A DNA stretch of 64,000 nucleotides from Epichloe hybrida (Eukaryota > Ascomycota > Sordariomycetes > Hypocreales > Clavicipitaceae). Below, piece by piece: positions 25,870 to 39,400 of the stretch (position 1 is the first letter of the stretch; the number at the start of each line of letters is the position of its first letter). The DNA is taken from NCBI GenBank assembly GCA_019022495.1, contig JAFEKR010000032.1, positions 248,001 through 312,000 of the forward strand, in the 5' to 3' direction. Below the pieces are notes generated by a model. That model was not told where the DNA came from, ran no database searches, and saw only the letters and a list, made by a program, of their open reading frames with translations. The translations under genes were made by a program, and so were the position numbers.

Positions 25870-28800
25870 AAATTAACTAAAAAAGCCCTTTTACGCACTT
25901 GATGTTAATGTTATCAGTGAAAACGGAACCGGATAATAATTAGCCCAGGCGGATACCAACGCTTTCCCTGCGCCTATGATGCCAATAAATTCGGGCAGCC
26001 ATAAGGATCTTGTAAGGGCTATGCTAGCTACCCTTCTCTCTCTATATATATATATTAGCCTATAGGGGTAGCTAATATATAAGCGCTATATTAGGGCTAT
26101 TCTAGGCTTTAAGGGTATTATAAACCTGCTATAAAGCTAGATAGTAACGGACTTTATTAGTAGCTTTATAAATTACTTTAGTATATTAAATAATAGAGAC
26201 ACTTAGTAGTAACTTATCTATTATTTATAGGTAGCCTCTAAAGACTAGTAGGGTTAGGATAATACTATTGAGGCCTATAAAGTTATTAATTACTTTAATA
26301 GCTATTTAAAGGTATTACTTTAGCGTGAGTTCTGTCCTAATTAAGTCTATAATAATATTATAAGCTTAGCGTAAAGGTTTATAATATCTCTTAACCTTCC
26401 TAATACTATTATAGGCTTTAATTAGTATCTTATTAGTCTTAATTAACATTAGTTAAGTATAGTGCTTAAACTTAGCGGAAGCGAAGTTATTACTAGCATT
26501 ATGTATAATCTATTCTAGAGGTCTAAGATAAGTATTAATCTAACATTTGCGGATAGTATCCTAGATATCTTAAGCCTTTTACTTCCTTAGATTAAGGAAT
26601 TAGGCTACCTAGAATAATATTACTAAATTAACAATATGAAGTACTAGTTAGCTATCGATCTACACGATATTAATAATGATCTTGTAGTTGAATTTGTAGT
26701 TATCTTTAATTATAAACTTAAATTAACTAGGGGCCTTTCTATATATTTAGTAATAGTAGTAGACTTTAGTTAATTCCTTAATTACCTAGCGTTTAACTTT
26801 ATAACTAGCTTAGTAAAGGATCTTTATAAGTTATTAAATAGAAGGGTAACTAAGTTAATAATATAATTAATAAATATCTCTTTCTAAAAGGTAAAAGGTA
26901 ACTATTTCTCTTGCTTTTAGTAACTACTAAGGATAGCCCTATTATTATATAATAGGTATAGTCTTATTACCTTAGATAAGTATATTAGTAAGGTTATTAA
27001 TCTTAACTTATATTTTATTTATATTAGTGATTAAGAAGAGGAAGGGGGTAGCTATATTAAGGATGTAAAATTTAAGCTCTTTAAGTTCTATAAGTATATA
27101 AAGGATTTCTCTTATAACTACTAATCTAGCACTAAATATAATAATTTAGGGTTTATAGGGGGTTACCTTTAATAAAGGTATTAATCTTAATAAAGCCTTT
27201 ACTTATGCCTCTCCTATAGTTAACTTTCCTATAGCGCTAGTATTAGGCATAATCCCTCTAAAGACCTCTTTAGAATAGTATTCTTTAGAGATATAGTAAA
27301 TTAAGCCTTTATTACACTCTTATAGCTTATAGAGCTCTTACCTAAGGAATATATATTAGAAGGCTTAATTATTTAAGGTTATAAGGATATTAACATTAGT
27401 AGCGTTATAGTTAGTCTATAATCTAAAGCAGAAGAATTATATAATACTTAGGTATGCTATTAATAGTAGCTTCTCTATATTATTATTCTTATCTTTAGCT
27501 TCTATGTAGGCTAAAAGATATAATTCCTAATTCTAACCTAAGCCTTTATTAGGCTTATTATTATCCTACCCTTTATAGAAGGCAAGGAATACCTAGAATC
27601 TCTTCTTTAAAGGGGGTATATAATATATTTTACTAGCCTACTAGTAGTCCTTTTCCTTTTAATATTCTTTAGTAAAGTAATTAAAGGACTAGTAGCTACT
27701 TTTATTATATATAAAGTAGCGCTTAGTGCTTAGCCTAGGGCTTTATTTATAATAACTTCCTTTGCCACAGGGGGATAATTACTATCTATACTAATAATTA
27801 GTAAACATAGCCTCTAGAGGGTTTTCTTATTAGTACTAAAGGTATTAGGAGGGCCTCTTATTTAATTTTATAATAGTAATTACCTTATGGAGGTCTCTAG
27901 TAAGACTTTTAAAGCCTAGGGAGTGTATGTATTTCACTATCTAATATTTAGGCACACTAGCTATAGCATTTAAGGCTTGCTTATAGAGCTTAGTATTTAC
28001 TATTTTAGTAAGGTATAGTTCTTTGTAAATCTTCTTAAGGGTTAATAACGTAATCTTAAGGTAATTAAGCTTACTTTTATTAGGGTTCTTCTTAATTATA
28101 TTCTTTAATATTATACTACTCTATTAGTAGTAATAGAATTACTAGTTACTTTCTATCTTAAAGCATTCATAAATATAGGTAATTATCTCTTTATAGGAAT
28201 AGTTATTCCTAAAGAGATAATTAAGGAAGTATTATTTAGTATTACTTATTAATATAATAGGGAAAGCCTTCTAATAATACATTTAAGGAAGGTTAATTCT
28301 ATTACACTTATTTTTAAAGAGTATAATCTTTAGTATTAAGAAGTTATATAGCTTCCTACTATAGTAGTTACTATTCTTATATATCTTTGTAAGCTCTAAG
28401 ATCTTCTTTGTAATTTAATCTTTAGAGGTAAATTACTATAAAGGCATATTTTATTATAAATAACAGTCCCCTAGTTATTATTAATAATAATTATTAGGAT
28501 AAAGCTATTAATTTAATAGTAATTATTGTAGGGGCTCTTGTGAAGGTTTACGTAGTCTTTAGGGTTAGGGAAGGTGGATTTCTAGGGTAGGTTATTAGGG
28601 CTATTAATATTAGGGCTCTAGGGGTTTAGAAAATTATAGTCTCTCTTATAATCTCTTCTATAACTAAAGAGGTATTAAAGTTTAATAAAGCACTTCTTTA
28701 AGGGATACTAGGATTAAATATCCTAGGCCTTGCTTAATAAGAACACTATAATCTTATAAAGAATTACGTAATTCTCTAATAACTTCCTTTATAGCCCTTT

Positions 28801-29600
28801 TAAAGGTATCTTTAGACTAGCCTTTAAAGTCTTCTTAGAATAATTCCTATAGGTTATTATCTCTCTAACCTTAATACTTACTAAGGTTAATAAATCTTAT
28901 AATCTAGTTATTAAGCTTAAGCTATATAGTAGTCTTTAGATTTAGCTTAACGGATTCTTTCTAATTACTAAAGAAGTTATAAGTAAGCTATTAAAGGTAT
29001 AAGGGTAACTTATACTCTTAAGGTCTTTTAGGGGTAATAGTTAAAGCCTTACTATTACTAGTAGCCTTTACTCTTATAGAAGGTCTAGATTCCTTTGCTA
29101 TCTTTAACTATAAAAGGAATATTACTAATTTATTATTTTTACTACTAATTAAGCTTCTATATTTACCTATTACTATTATAAGGTTTTTCTTTTATATTTT
29201 AAAAGCATTATTACTTTAATAAAATTAGAAGATTATAAAAATAGGAAAAACAAAAGAAAAAGTAGTAGAAGTAGTAAAAGTAGTAATAAGAATAAATTAA
29301 TAGAGATAAAGAAAGTAATAGAAGTTTTAAAAGTAACTAGAAAATAATAAGAAAAGTAATAAGGGAATAATAGGAATTACTACTTCCTATTTTTTATAAA
29401 AAAGAGGGAAGGAGGTAATCTCTCTCTCTTACTAATAAGTATAGGGTAAATAGCACTAAGAGTAAAGGGGGTAAAAAATAAGTAGTAAATACTTATAAGA
29501 AGAGATTAAAGGTTTATTAGAAGGTAATATATTAAGGGGAATTTATAGGTAAGTTAGCTAGCTTAACTAAGGTTATTTAATATTAGGTTTGAAATAAATG
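25870..29600 (-). mobile_element. Ty1/copia copy 2, internal region: gag, protease, integrase (minus strand, RIP-degraded)
   Basis: Bases 26,400-29,600 are an inverted copy of 4,150-7,362. Reading leftwards it has gag (about 28,900-27,600), protease (about 27,240), integrase core, and beyond the point where copy 1 is cut, the integrase C-terminal half (about 26,400-26,010; 'YNIIID.IRTELT' and 'YKATNKVRYYLA' blocks). The last part (25,880-26,010) is strikingly less AT-rich. The same element continues at 41,809-42,372 (5' end and LTR) beyond gypsy 'B', and probably at 15,480-14,079 (RT) beyond the Helitron. Confidence 0.8.
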
Positions 29601-29608
29601 CCTTATAG

Positions 29609-30085
29609 TGTGTGCCTTAAGATGCGCGCCCAAAAACGCGATCACAATGATAAGTGCTAGGGCTCAAGGATAGGGATATCACAACAAGGGGATGACAATA
29701 TTAGTTATCCTAGTAAGAGAATTAATTAATCTATAAAGGGACCATATGTAGCTAGATTTTACGAGAGCCACTACGTATAACTAAATTCTTACTTCCACCC
29801 TACCCTTTTGCTTTAGCTAATACTGATAGCTTCGGCTAATATTAGATCTAATATTGTGAAATATATATTAAGAAGAATCCCCCCCCCCCTTCTCTAATTA
29901 AAACGCCGTTTCTAATCTAACAGACTATTTAATCTAGGATATCTCTATACAATAAGATAGTCCTAGCCATTGTTATGATTGATATTGTCAAGTTGATTGA
30001 CCCCTTTGTTATGTGTAGGCTCCAGAGCTACTTATGATCGTGGGCTAGTATTATGTCTTTTAGGGTGTTGTTTTCCGCTTAACAA
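29609..30085 (+). repeat. 5' LTR of gypsy 'B'
   Basis: This LTR starts TGTGTGCCTTAAG and ends CCGCTTAACAA, and pairs with 41,304-41,803. It carries a TAGCTTCGGCTAATATTAGAT unit shared with the LTR of the non-autonomous element, and a run of C at 29,880-29,889. A 5-bp flank TATAG (29,604-29,608) matches AATAG at 41,804-41,808 with one mismatch. Confidence 0.85.
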
Positions 30086-33000
30086 AACTAGTGGAGAAAC
30101 GTGGTCTTAAACCCCTAGGACTTCCGCTTTCTATTTAATTTGCTACGGACTGAGATTAATTAAAAGCGTGCTTTTTTAGCTATAACCTATAGCTAATACC
30201 AAACTGTTTATATAAAGACCCCCTTATTTTATTATTCCCTATAACGTAGCATAGACTAGAAACCTAGCCCTAGACTATACAAGGGCTAAGGCGCTAGCTT
30301 TAGACTAGTTAATCTAGAAGAACTAAGCTAGATTAAGGACAGGAGACTGCGTTCCATAGAGGTGTTAAAAGGGAGGCTAGCTAGCTTAGGAAAGTATATT
30401 ACAAATACTAGCTAAACTATTACCCCCTTACTAAGAACCTTTAAATACAAGAATACGGAATAGGAACCGCTATCTAGCATTATAAGCCATTTAATCTTAG
30501 GACTTATAGCTAATTTCGTGATAATTTAGCTATACATTAAGGTCTTATAGTTAATTATAAAAAGCTATGTAATCACACTCCTAATTTTCGCTTATAGACT
30601 GTTTATAACTATAGATATTACCCCCCTAGAAGATTTCTTTCAAAAGATTCTTTTAATTACTAAAGTTTTTATTTAAGTACTTATTTATTTATAAGATTAA
30701 TTATAAGTACTATTACTAGACTCTATATCTAATTATTTATCTTCATATTCCTACTAGCTAAGTAAAGCAAGGTTAATTAAGTAGCTAAGTTATCTAAGGG
30801 ATACTTAGGATCTATTAATACTAGAACCCCTAGTTACTAGCAAGGAACTATCTAATCTTAAAATGGTTTCTATGCTAACTTATTCCTACTCTAATGATTA
30901 ATTAGGGAAGGACCCTAATAATAAAGGAAAATCTTTAGGACCTCTTAACAGGCTTAATGCTAAATCTTTCGTAAAAATCCTTAGAGAAACAATAGCTTGC
31001 TAAACTTCCCTTATTATAATACAAAATAGGTATAATATTTAGTAGTTTATAGGGGAAAATATAGCAGATTTTATTAAGGATTTTAAAGCTAAGATAAAAG
31101 CAATGTGTATCCCTGAAAAGGATTAGCGAAAAATGCTTGAACGTGATGTTAACCCCTAGGTCCAATAGGTAGTTAAGATGCTAATAGTATTACGCACTTA
31201 GGAAGAGTTAAAGAATGAAATGCTCCTTTGGTTTAATGCCATAAGCTAGGATTAAATAGAAAGCGCTCGTGGATAACTTAAAGACCTTAACCTAATATAA
31301 CTAAAGTCTATTAAGGAAACCTATTACTAGCTACAGAAGTATTAAGCTTTAATATTAAACGCAGACCCTATAGAATAGAGAACTACCATAATATAGTTTA
31401 ACTATATTTACAAGGCCCTCCTAGAGCATTTAATCTTAAGCTTTATAGATTAAAAGGGGTTTACTTATAAAGAAATTCTAGTTATAAAGTATAAACCACT
31501 CTAGATAGAGCTTAACGCATATGTTTGTACATAATTAGAGCTTAGATATAGGGACCCTAAAATCTCTAACTTAGGAGGGTACTTACTAGATAATATAGAG
31601 TTAAACCTAAGGAGTTAGAGACTATTTAATTTACCTACACTTAGTAATTATTAGACTAACTAAGGGAACTATCTAGCGTAAACTAAGTCTTTAGGACGTA
31701 ATAAGAAGAATGTCACCTTTAATGATAAGGCAATAAAGGATAAAGGTCCTAAGATAGCTAAATACCGAGATTAAATAGATAATTTAATAAAGTAGTTAGC
31801 TAAGTTAAAAATCATAGTTGTAGCCTAAGTAGGAAAGGAAATTAACATTATAAAGCAGCTTAAAAGAAAGTATAATAGCAACCCGCAACACTAGTAACAG
31901 AATTACTAGCTAAATAGCATTAGACTATTTAATTAAGATAATGAATGCATTTTTAAAATTAATACGATAGCTAGACAAGGCTACTAGACAAACCGCTATT
32001 ACTACTATAATAGTAATTCCTATTTAGCTATAAAGTGTAACACGCTAGGATTTAATAAGATATTAAAGTTCGCTATTTATAACCTAGCTATCCGTATTTT
32101 AGCAATTAGGGATAACATAAGATAATATATTATACCACCTGTCCTACTTTTAAAGTTCCTTTAGATTAGTAGCTACGCGCGTAGGCTAGCTATGTTTTAG
32201 GTTAAATACTTCCTAGATAGCAAGATTGCCTATATAATCCCTAGGATTAAGGAACATAGTCCTTGTGGAGGTAAAAGCTAGGATATATTATTAGACAAAT
32301 AAGAAATATTTAATTAAATAGAAAGCTAGTTTAACCCCGCTAAATACCGCCTAGAAAGGGAGGTCTAGGTAACGTTAATCTTATAAAGGGAGCCCTTAGG
32401 TATAGTCTTAGCTATTACGTTTAAGAAGTTATATATAGAAGAAGAGAAGGTAAATAACTGCAACGGAAAGATCATAGCCATCAGGGAACAAGTAGCAAAG
32501 CAGCTACGAGTTAAAGATATTATAAAAGAAGACGAACAAGATTATTAAGGCTACGAACAATCCAGATAAGGTAATAATACCTTAAATAAAGAAAAGAAAG
32601 ATCTACTAGGTAAGGTTAGGTAAAGGATTTTAGATTAACTATATAATAAGGTCTTCTAGAAGAAGCTTAGAGTACCCTTTTAAGATATTTGCTATATTAT
32701 ACTAACGCTAGTAGAAGTAGTTAGTAATAAGTGTCTCTTATAGGCAAAAGGCATTAAAAATATTCATTATTACAACAGGGATACACTAGGGCCTATACCT
32801 CCTTTAAGAACGTTTAGGGTTAAAACAACTCCAAGACTAATTAATCTAGAGAACTAGATTAATTCTATTATCCAGATAATAAAGGATGCTCTTAAAGAGA
32901 ATAAGAGAAACAAAGCAAAGGCTAAGGTAAATCCGCTAAAGATAGCCCTAATACCCCTACTAGAAATTAACACTACCTTATAGGAAAGGATCTAGGAAAG

Positions 33001-33109
33001 GCTTAGAACTTAAGTGTAATAGGACAGAACTTAATAGAATCTAATTAATTTACCTAAAGTAAACTTTATACTTAACGCGATTATAAAACCATAAGCTATA
33101 GTTAACTAG

Positions 33110-33420
33110 TTATAGGATTTACTATACTTATAAGTTTATTTAGATAACCTAGAAGGAGAGCTTCTCCTAGGGCTTATTAACATAGGCTTATAAGGAAATA
33201 TAATTACTAAAAGTATAGCTAGACGCTTAGGTCTGAAAATCTATCCTATAGACACAACAAACACTACTTTATTCTCCTTATATAGGATTAAGATAATTAG
33301 GGAAGTTTAGATAAAGCTATATTTAGGAAACATCTAAATACCTACTACCTTTTACATTAGCCTAGACTCTGTTAACGTAAGCCTAATTCTAGGAATGCTA
33401 TTTTTTAGGCTATTATAAAT
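33110..33420 (+). pseudogene. Gypsy 'B' retroviral-type protease relic
   Basis: Read through stops, the block 'GLINIGL.GNIITKS..RRLGL' (the first D and T/S of the active site altered) is followed by 'FYISLDSVNVSLILGM.FF', the expected C-terminal strand of a retropepsin. Confidence 0.65.
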
Positions 33421-34289
33421 ATAGTTTAACTATTTAAGAAGTAGTAAACTCTTTATCTAGTGCTACTTTAGAGATATTATCATTATCTTAAGAGTTACAG
33501 GAAGCATCTAATAGTAATACACTAATACATAACTAGCCTAGTAACTTACTATTAATATTATTATATTTAGCTATCCTAAAGTAAAGAAAGAGAAAGATTA
33601 AATGGTTTACAAAGGGTTAGAAGCAAAAATAAGCAATAATAAAGTACTAATCCCTATTATAACTAGAGAAGGGACTAATATCTTCTAAGAAGTTATTAAG
33701 GATATAATAGTAAACTATAACTAATAACTTAAAGCGGTTGTAAAGGACTTCTAACCCCTAAGGCAGCTAAAACCACCTAATCTTATAATAAACATAATAT
33801 ATAAACGCAAAGCTAATAAGATTCATCCACATAATAATATGCCTTCTAACAGGTTAACCCTAGAAGAAGACCCTAAATAGAAGATAAAGAAATAGGAAGA
33901 AGCAAAATCGCGTCTAGATACATCTAGGAAATACAACGAGTATATCACTAGGAGATTCAGCGAGAACCCACGAGGTTTTAGAATAACCTAGGAGCAGCTA
34001 GATTAGATAGTTAAGGGGGTATAAGAACATTTAATATAAGAAGAAGTTAATGTTTTTAAGGAAATCCTTTGTAACTAAGAAGTAGCGCTAGCGTAAGACT
34101 TATCTAAGTGTAGAAAAGTTAACCTACTAGTAGCACCACCGTAAGTTATTAAGGTTATTAAGCATAAGGCGTAGCAAGCTAGTTCTATCCTAATATCTCT
34201 TAGGTTACAAGGGAAACTAGTTAATTTATTAAAGAAGAAGTTAAAGTATAGGTATCTAGAAGAAAGCTATAGTTCTTATAGGAACCCCT

Positions 34290-34900
34290 ACTTTCTTATT
34301 ATAAAGAAAAACGAAGGGATTTGCCTAATCCTATTAGCTACTAAGTATAATAAAGTTATAATATGTAACGCGCTAATCCCTTAAGGAGCGAAGGCATTTA
34401 GCAAGAGCTTTATAATATATAAGATCTTATCTATTATTAATCTCTTATTAGGATATAATCAAGTGGAATTAGCAGAGAGAAGTAAAGACATAACCACGAT
34501 TTTTACTATGATTAGCCTTTTATGACTTTGCTGCCTGCTATAGGGAGCCACTAACTCAGTAGCCTAATTTATTAGGATTATTAGCCAAATCCTGTTTAAC
34601 TTAATCCCTAAAATTTGCGCACCCTTTTTAGATAACATTGCTGTTAAGGGGCTAACCATAACGTATAATAAAGAAGAAATCATGCCTAGAGTGCGTAGAT
34701 ATGTGATGGAGTATTTGATTAACATTAACAAAGTTTTAGTTAATATCAAACTCTCTAGTTACATAGCTTTAGTAGCTAAGTCAAAATTCTGCTAGAAGTT
34801 AGCTAAAATTGTAGGATTTATGTGCGGGATAAATGGATAAAAACCAACTAAGGCAAAGATTATAAAGATTCTAGATTAGAAAGTTTACTAAGATCTATTA
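34290..34900 (+). pseudogene. Gypsy 'B' reverse transcriptase relic
   Basis: The blocks 'FLIIKKNEG' and 'L.ATKYNKV', then 'LLLGYNQVELAE', 'GATNSVA' and 'FLDNIAVKG' (from FLDD) follow in the order of a fungal gypsy RT between 34,290 and 34,655, with connection-domain sequence after. Stops and a lost second Asp make it inactive. Confidence 0.8.
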
Positions 34901-35079
34901 GAAGTGTAATCTTTTATTAGATTAATAGGAGTCTACCGCATTTAGGTTAAGCACTACGCATAGAAGGTAAGACTACTAGTGATTTTACTATAGAAGATAA
35001 CGGAATAGGAATAGGGACTAGAGCAATAAGAAGCCATGGATATTTTAAAGAAAGTAATAACTATAGCCCTAGTTCTTAT

Positions 35080-35490
35080 TTCACTTAATCTTAGACTAGG
35101 CTTTAGGGAAATCATCCTTATAGTAGACGTAAGCTTACTAGGATAGGGAGTAGTATTACTACAAATTATTAATAGTAAACGCTATCCTATTTAATATAAA
35201 AGCAGTGTCTAGACTATTACTAAGGCTAAGTACGACGTAACTAAAAGAGAATGCTAAGTAGTTATTTATACGTTAAGAAGACTATGAATTTACCTTTATA
35301 AAGTTCCCTTTATATTAGAAATAGATTCACAAGTCCTAGTGCACTAGCTTAACAAAGCTATTAACAATATGCCTAGAGCTCTTATTACATAATAGATAAG
35401 CTATATACTACTATTCGATTTTTTAGTGCAACATATCCCTAGTAAGAAGAATAGAATTGCTAATACCTTATCTAGAAAAGGCCCTAGTCT
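35080..35490 (+). pseudogene. Gypsy 'B' RNase H relic
   Basis: The blocks 'LIVDVSLLG.GVVL' (from VDAS), 'TKRECQ', 'FILEIDSQVLVH.LN' (from ETDAK) and 'FLVQHIPSKKNRIANTLSRK' match the RNase H domain and its usual HVPG..N..AD.LSR tail. Confidence 0.8.
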
Positions 35491-35799
35491 ATTAGATTAA
35501 TTAGATTAAGAAGTTAAAGGAGATATTAAAGACTTTATTAACTTGTATCTTAATAGTGTTAAGATAAAAGAAAATAGTAAGAAAGACTATTCGCAGGAGA
35601 TGCAATAGGTAATCGATTTCTTATCTACCCTCTAAAGACTAATTAATCTTAGTGCTAGGGACTACAGGAAGCTTTATAATAGAGTAAAGAAGTTTTACCT
35701 AGAAAATAAATACCTGTGGAAAAGACTAATAGGAATTATAAAAGGACTAGTGTTAGTTATTAATATTCCTAAGCAGTAATATGTAATAGTTAAAGCTAT

Positions 35800-36400
35800 C
35801 TATAAAGAACTTAGTTATAAAGGCATTAAGGTAGTCTTCTAAGCGATAAAACAGCGGTACTAGTAGAAGGGACTCTAGAACATAACTTAAGAGATGCTAA
35901 CCTGTTGCGAGACGTGTTAAAAGTTCACGCCTTAGTGACCTTAAGAACTATCTATGCTAGTTGCACTAGGGAACTTAATGAGCAAGATCCATATTAACAC
36001 TTAGTACCTTCTAATTAATTATAAATATAAGTATCTCTTAGAAGCTAGGTATAACTTAATAGGGTGGGTGGAGGCTACACTAGTTAGGAATGCGATAGTA
36101 CTAGCAATTAGAAAATTCCTATTATTATTAATTAGTAGGTTTGGACTTTTTTAGTTCGTGGTCTATAATAGAGGTCCTAAGATGCAAGGAAATCTTAAGA
36201 AAGCACTTATAGATATTAGTATTAAAGGAATCTAAATATCTAGGTATAACCTAAAGGCGAATTCTCCTGTTAAAGCTAGACACTAGTCCCTTACATCCGC
36301 TTTAGCAAAATTAGGAGGGTTAAATAGCTAATAGGTAAAGCACCTTAATAAAGCCCTTCTTATAGACCGCACTACTATTTACAAATTATATAGGAAATCC
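35800..36400 (+). pseudogene. Gypsy 'B' integrase relic
   Basis: The zinc-binding end includes 'CCETC.KF' (about 35,910). The core includes 'KYLLEARYNLIGWVEA', 'SRFGLF.FVVYNRGPKMQG' (from TDRGPEFQG, 36,140-36,190) and 'NSPVKARH.SLT' (from NSPVERGHQ). This is the usual DD35E integrase of a fungal gypsy element. Confidence 0.82.
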
Positions 36401-36419
36401 GCTTTCTATTTAATCTATA

Positions 36420-39400
36420 AATAAGAACTAATCCTACTATTAGAAGTTAAGTTTCTAACCTAGAGGCTAATTAACTAGGAAGTAGTTACTACTAGTTAGG
36501 ACCTATTTAAAGCTTAAGTCTAAATGCTTAAAAGAAAGGCAGAGGATATTAGGAAAGTAAGGAAGAAGGTGTTTAACTTTAGGAAGTAACTTATAAACTA
36601 AACTAATAAGAACTAAGCTACCTCTCTTAGGAAGAATTAATTAAAACTAGGGGATCTTATTCTAGTATATAATATTAAAAGGAATGTTAATATGTCCACT
36701 ATAAAGAAACTCGTAATAAGATAGAATAGACCTTTCTAAATCCATAAGTAAGCGCTAATTTCTAGAGCCTATTATCTAAAAACGCTAGATAGGGTTTACC
36801 TTATAAAAACTATTTTAAGGGACTATATTAAAAAGTTTGTCCTAGATATAGAAGGTTAGTGGACTTTAATAGTAGATATATAGTTATATGCTTCTTGATA
36901 ATACTAGGTAAGGGAGAAGACTACTAATAACTATAATTAAGAAATTACTACAATTATGCCTTTAGTAGCTTAATATAATATATCTGATTAAATAGTTAAT
37001 AAAGGAGGGATAAGTTTATGTCTTAAGGAAGAGGTTAAGCTCCTACCTTAAAGGAGCCTATATTATAGGATTAAGGTGTAGCTACCTTACTTAATAGAAG
37101 AATAGAAGAAAGAATATAAAGTATATTCTCTAATACACTAAGGAGTGTATAAGATTAAACATTATTTTCCTTTGTTTTTATTTTAGAAACTAAGTAAAGT
37201 TTCGTTCTAATACTAGAGATTAAGTAATTAAGGCATAAGTCTATTAACTATAGGACTACCTGCCCCTTTTCTCTTTTCTTTTATTTCCCTAAAATCCTAT
37301 ATTATAGACTAAATTTATTTTCTTTAATTTTCTCTATTATTTATAAATAATTTAGGAAGGGAGGAGGTATATTTACTGCTAAGTAAGGAGAGATATTAGA
37401 ATTAATAGTGTTCAGATTAAGCAAAAGAGTCTTTGCTACTTTAGCAAACTACTCTTTTCCTAAGAAAGGCATAAGAGATCTCTCTTAGGAAGACTAAAGG
37501 CAATACCTAGAAGTAAAGCGCTATTCGTAGCTAGCCGCATAAGACCTATTCTAGATATAATTACTATATATACCTTTGCTAACCCTAGAAAGTAAGATAT
37601 AGCTATAGAAGGGGAAGCACACATACTTACTAAAGAAGGTAACATACTATATATATAAGTTTAAGCAGTTAGTATAGAAAATACTATTTAATCTACTAAA
37701 TATAGACACTAGTAAAGCATAATAACACTTAGGACGCTATAAAAGAGTATGTAAGAAGTACCTGTTAGGATAAGCTATCTTAGCAGGAATAAGGACTAAG
37801 TAATAATGTTTATTTTTAACAGTAAGGGCTAAGATACTATTTACTTTAGTATAGCTTCTTACAAAATCCTTTAGTAATTTAGTTCTCTTTATAGTAGTAA
37901 TTAAATAGGGAGGAGCCCCTTCTAGGGAATTTTCAGAAGGTTAGAGGGTAATCTCTATATACAAAGGAACACCGCCATTACTAATATTAATCCCGCCCTA
38001 AACCTAGAAAGTAAAAAGGAACTTATACTATAAAACAGAAGTTATTAGTATTAGCCTAAATATAAGATTAAATAATCTTTAGAATACTTACATAGTCTTT
38101 ACTAATAAACAAAGGAAAGAACTTAGCGTAGTTAGACTAGTCTATAGTCTTTATTGCTGAAAGCTTAACTTCTAGGATGCTTGCCCTTATAATAGTAGTA
38201 ATATTAGGAAGTTTTTGATGGTTTTCGTTAAGAGATTTAGCTATAATTAATTAATTAGAGTGATAATATGAAGAGTAATAAGTTAAGGAGCATAAAGAAA
38301 AGGAAAGAAAAAGGGTTAGAAAAGCCTTAAACTATAGGATACCATATATAATAAGCATTAGCACCTAATAAGTAAGCAGGCTACTTATAAGTAATTTATA
38401 ATAGAAAGGTCTAAATTATAGTAACTACTTGATCTCTATAGACGGATGCCTTGTGATAGATGCTAGCGGCTGATAGAGAGAAAGGAGGAGGCAACTAGTG
38501 ACAGCTGCTAATAACTACTCTTAAAATTAATAAAGACTATAAGAATAGGATTAGGGCCACAGGAACCACTTAATCTAACCTACTTCTTACATAAGCATAT
38601 ATCCTCTTAACCTTTGAAGTTTTCACTTGTACTACCCTTATTCCTAAAATCCTTTCTAACTATACTAATTTAAAAATCCGATAGGTAGTTACTGTATCCT
38701 TTCCTACCATAATAGTTATTCTATCTATCCTAGAACCTTTTAATCTTACCTAGTAAAATAGAATAGTATAGGGAGTCTGTTATGAATAAGGGTAATTACA
38801 CTAAAGTAAATAGTAACACTATTACTTACTTTTCTTATAGTAAGTGCCTTACTATATATTACATTTACATTTTAATATATAGATTAGAAAGCCCCTTCTT
38901 TAGAGGAATTAAGGAAGGCACTATAGAAATCAATTTAGTTAATCTCTATAGGTAGCAGCCACCTCTGTTTTATCCACGAAGAGACTAGCTATAGCCTTTA
39001 CTAAGATTTAAAGTTTACTAGGATAGTAATGATTTTAACCTAGTAACACTAATCAGGCTAGGATAGACAAATATACAATAGCGTAGTTATTTAATAAATA
39101 TTTACGAATTCCTAAGAAAGGCTTATAAGACTCTAAGCAAAGACTGGCTTAACTAGTTTAAGCTAAGCAAAGACTGGCTTAACTAGTTTAAGCTAATAGT
39201 AATAGGGAGGATTATAGAGCGCGGGCTTAAAGTAATAGTAGTAGTACTACCCTAAATATTCGAAGTTAGTAAGATAGAAGATTTTAATATAGACACATTA
39301 TAACAATTAATTAGTTTAAAAGCTAGAAGACTCTATACTACCTATTAGCCTATTAATATTAAGTATAGCTACAGTTACAACCCTATTAACCTTTACTCAC

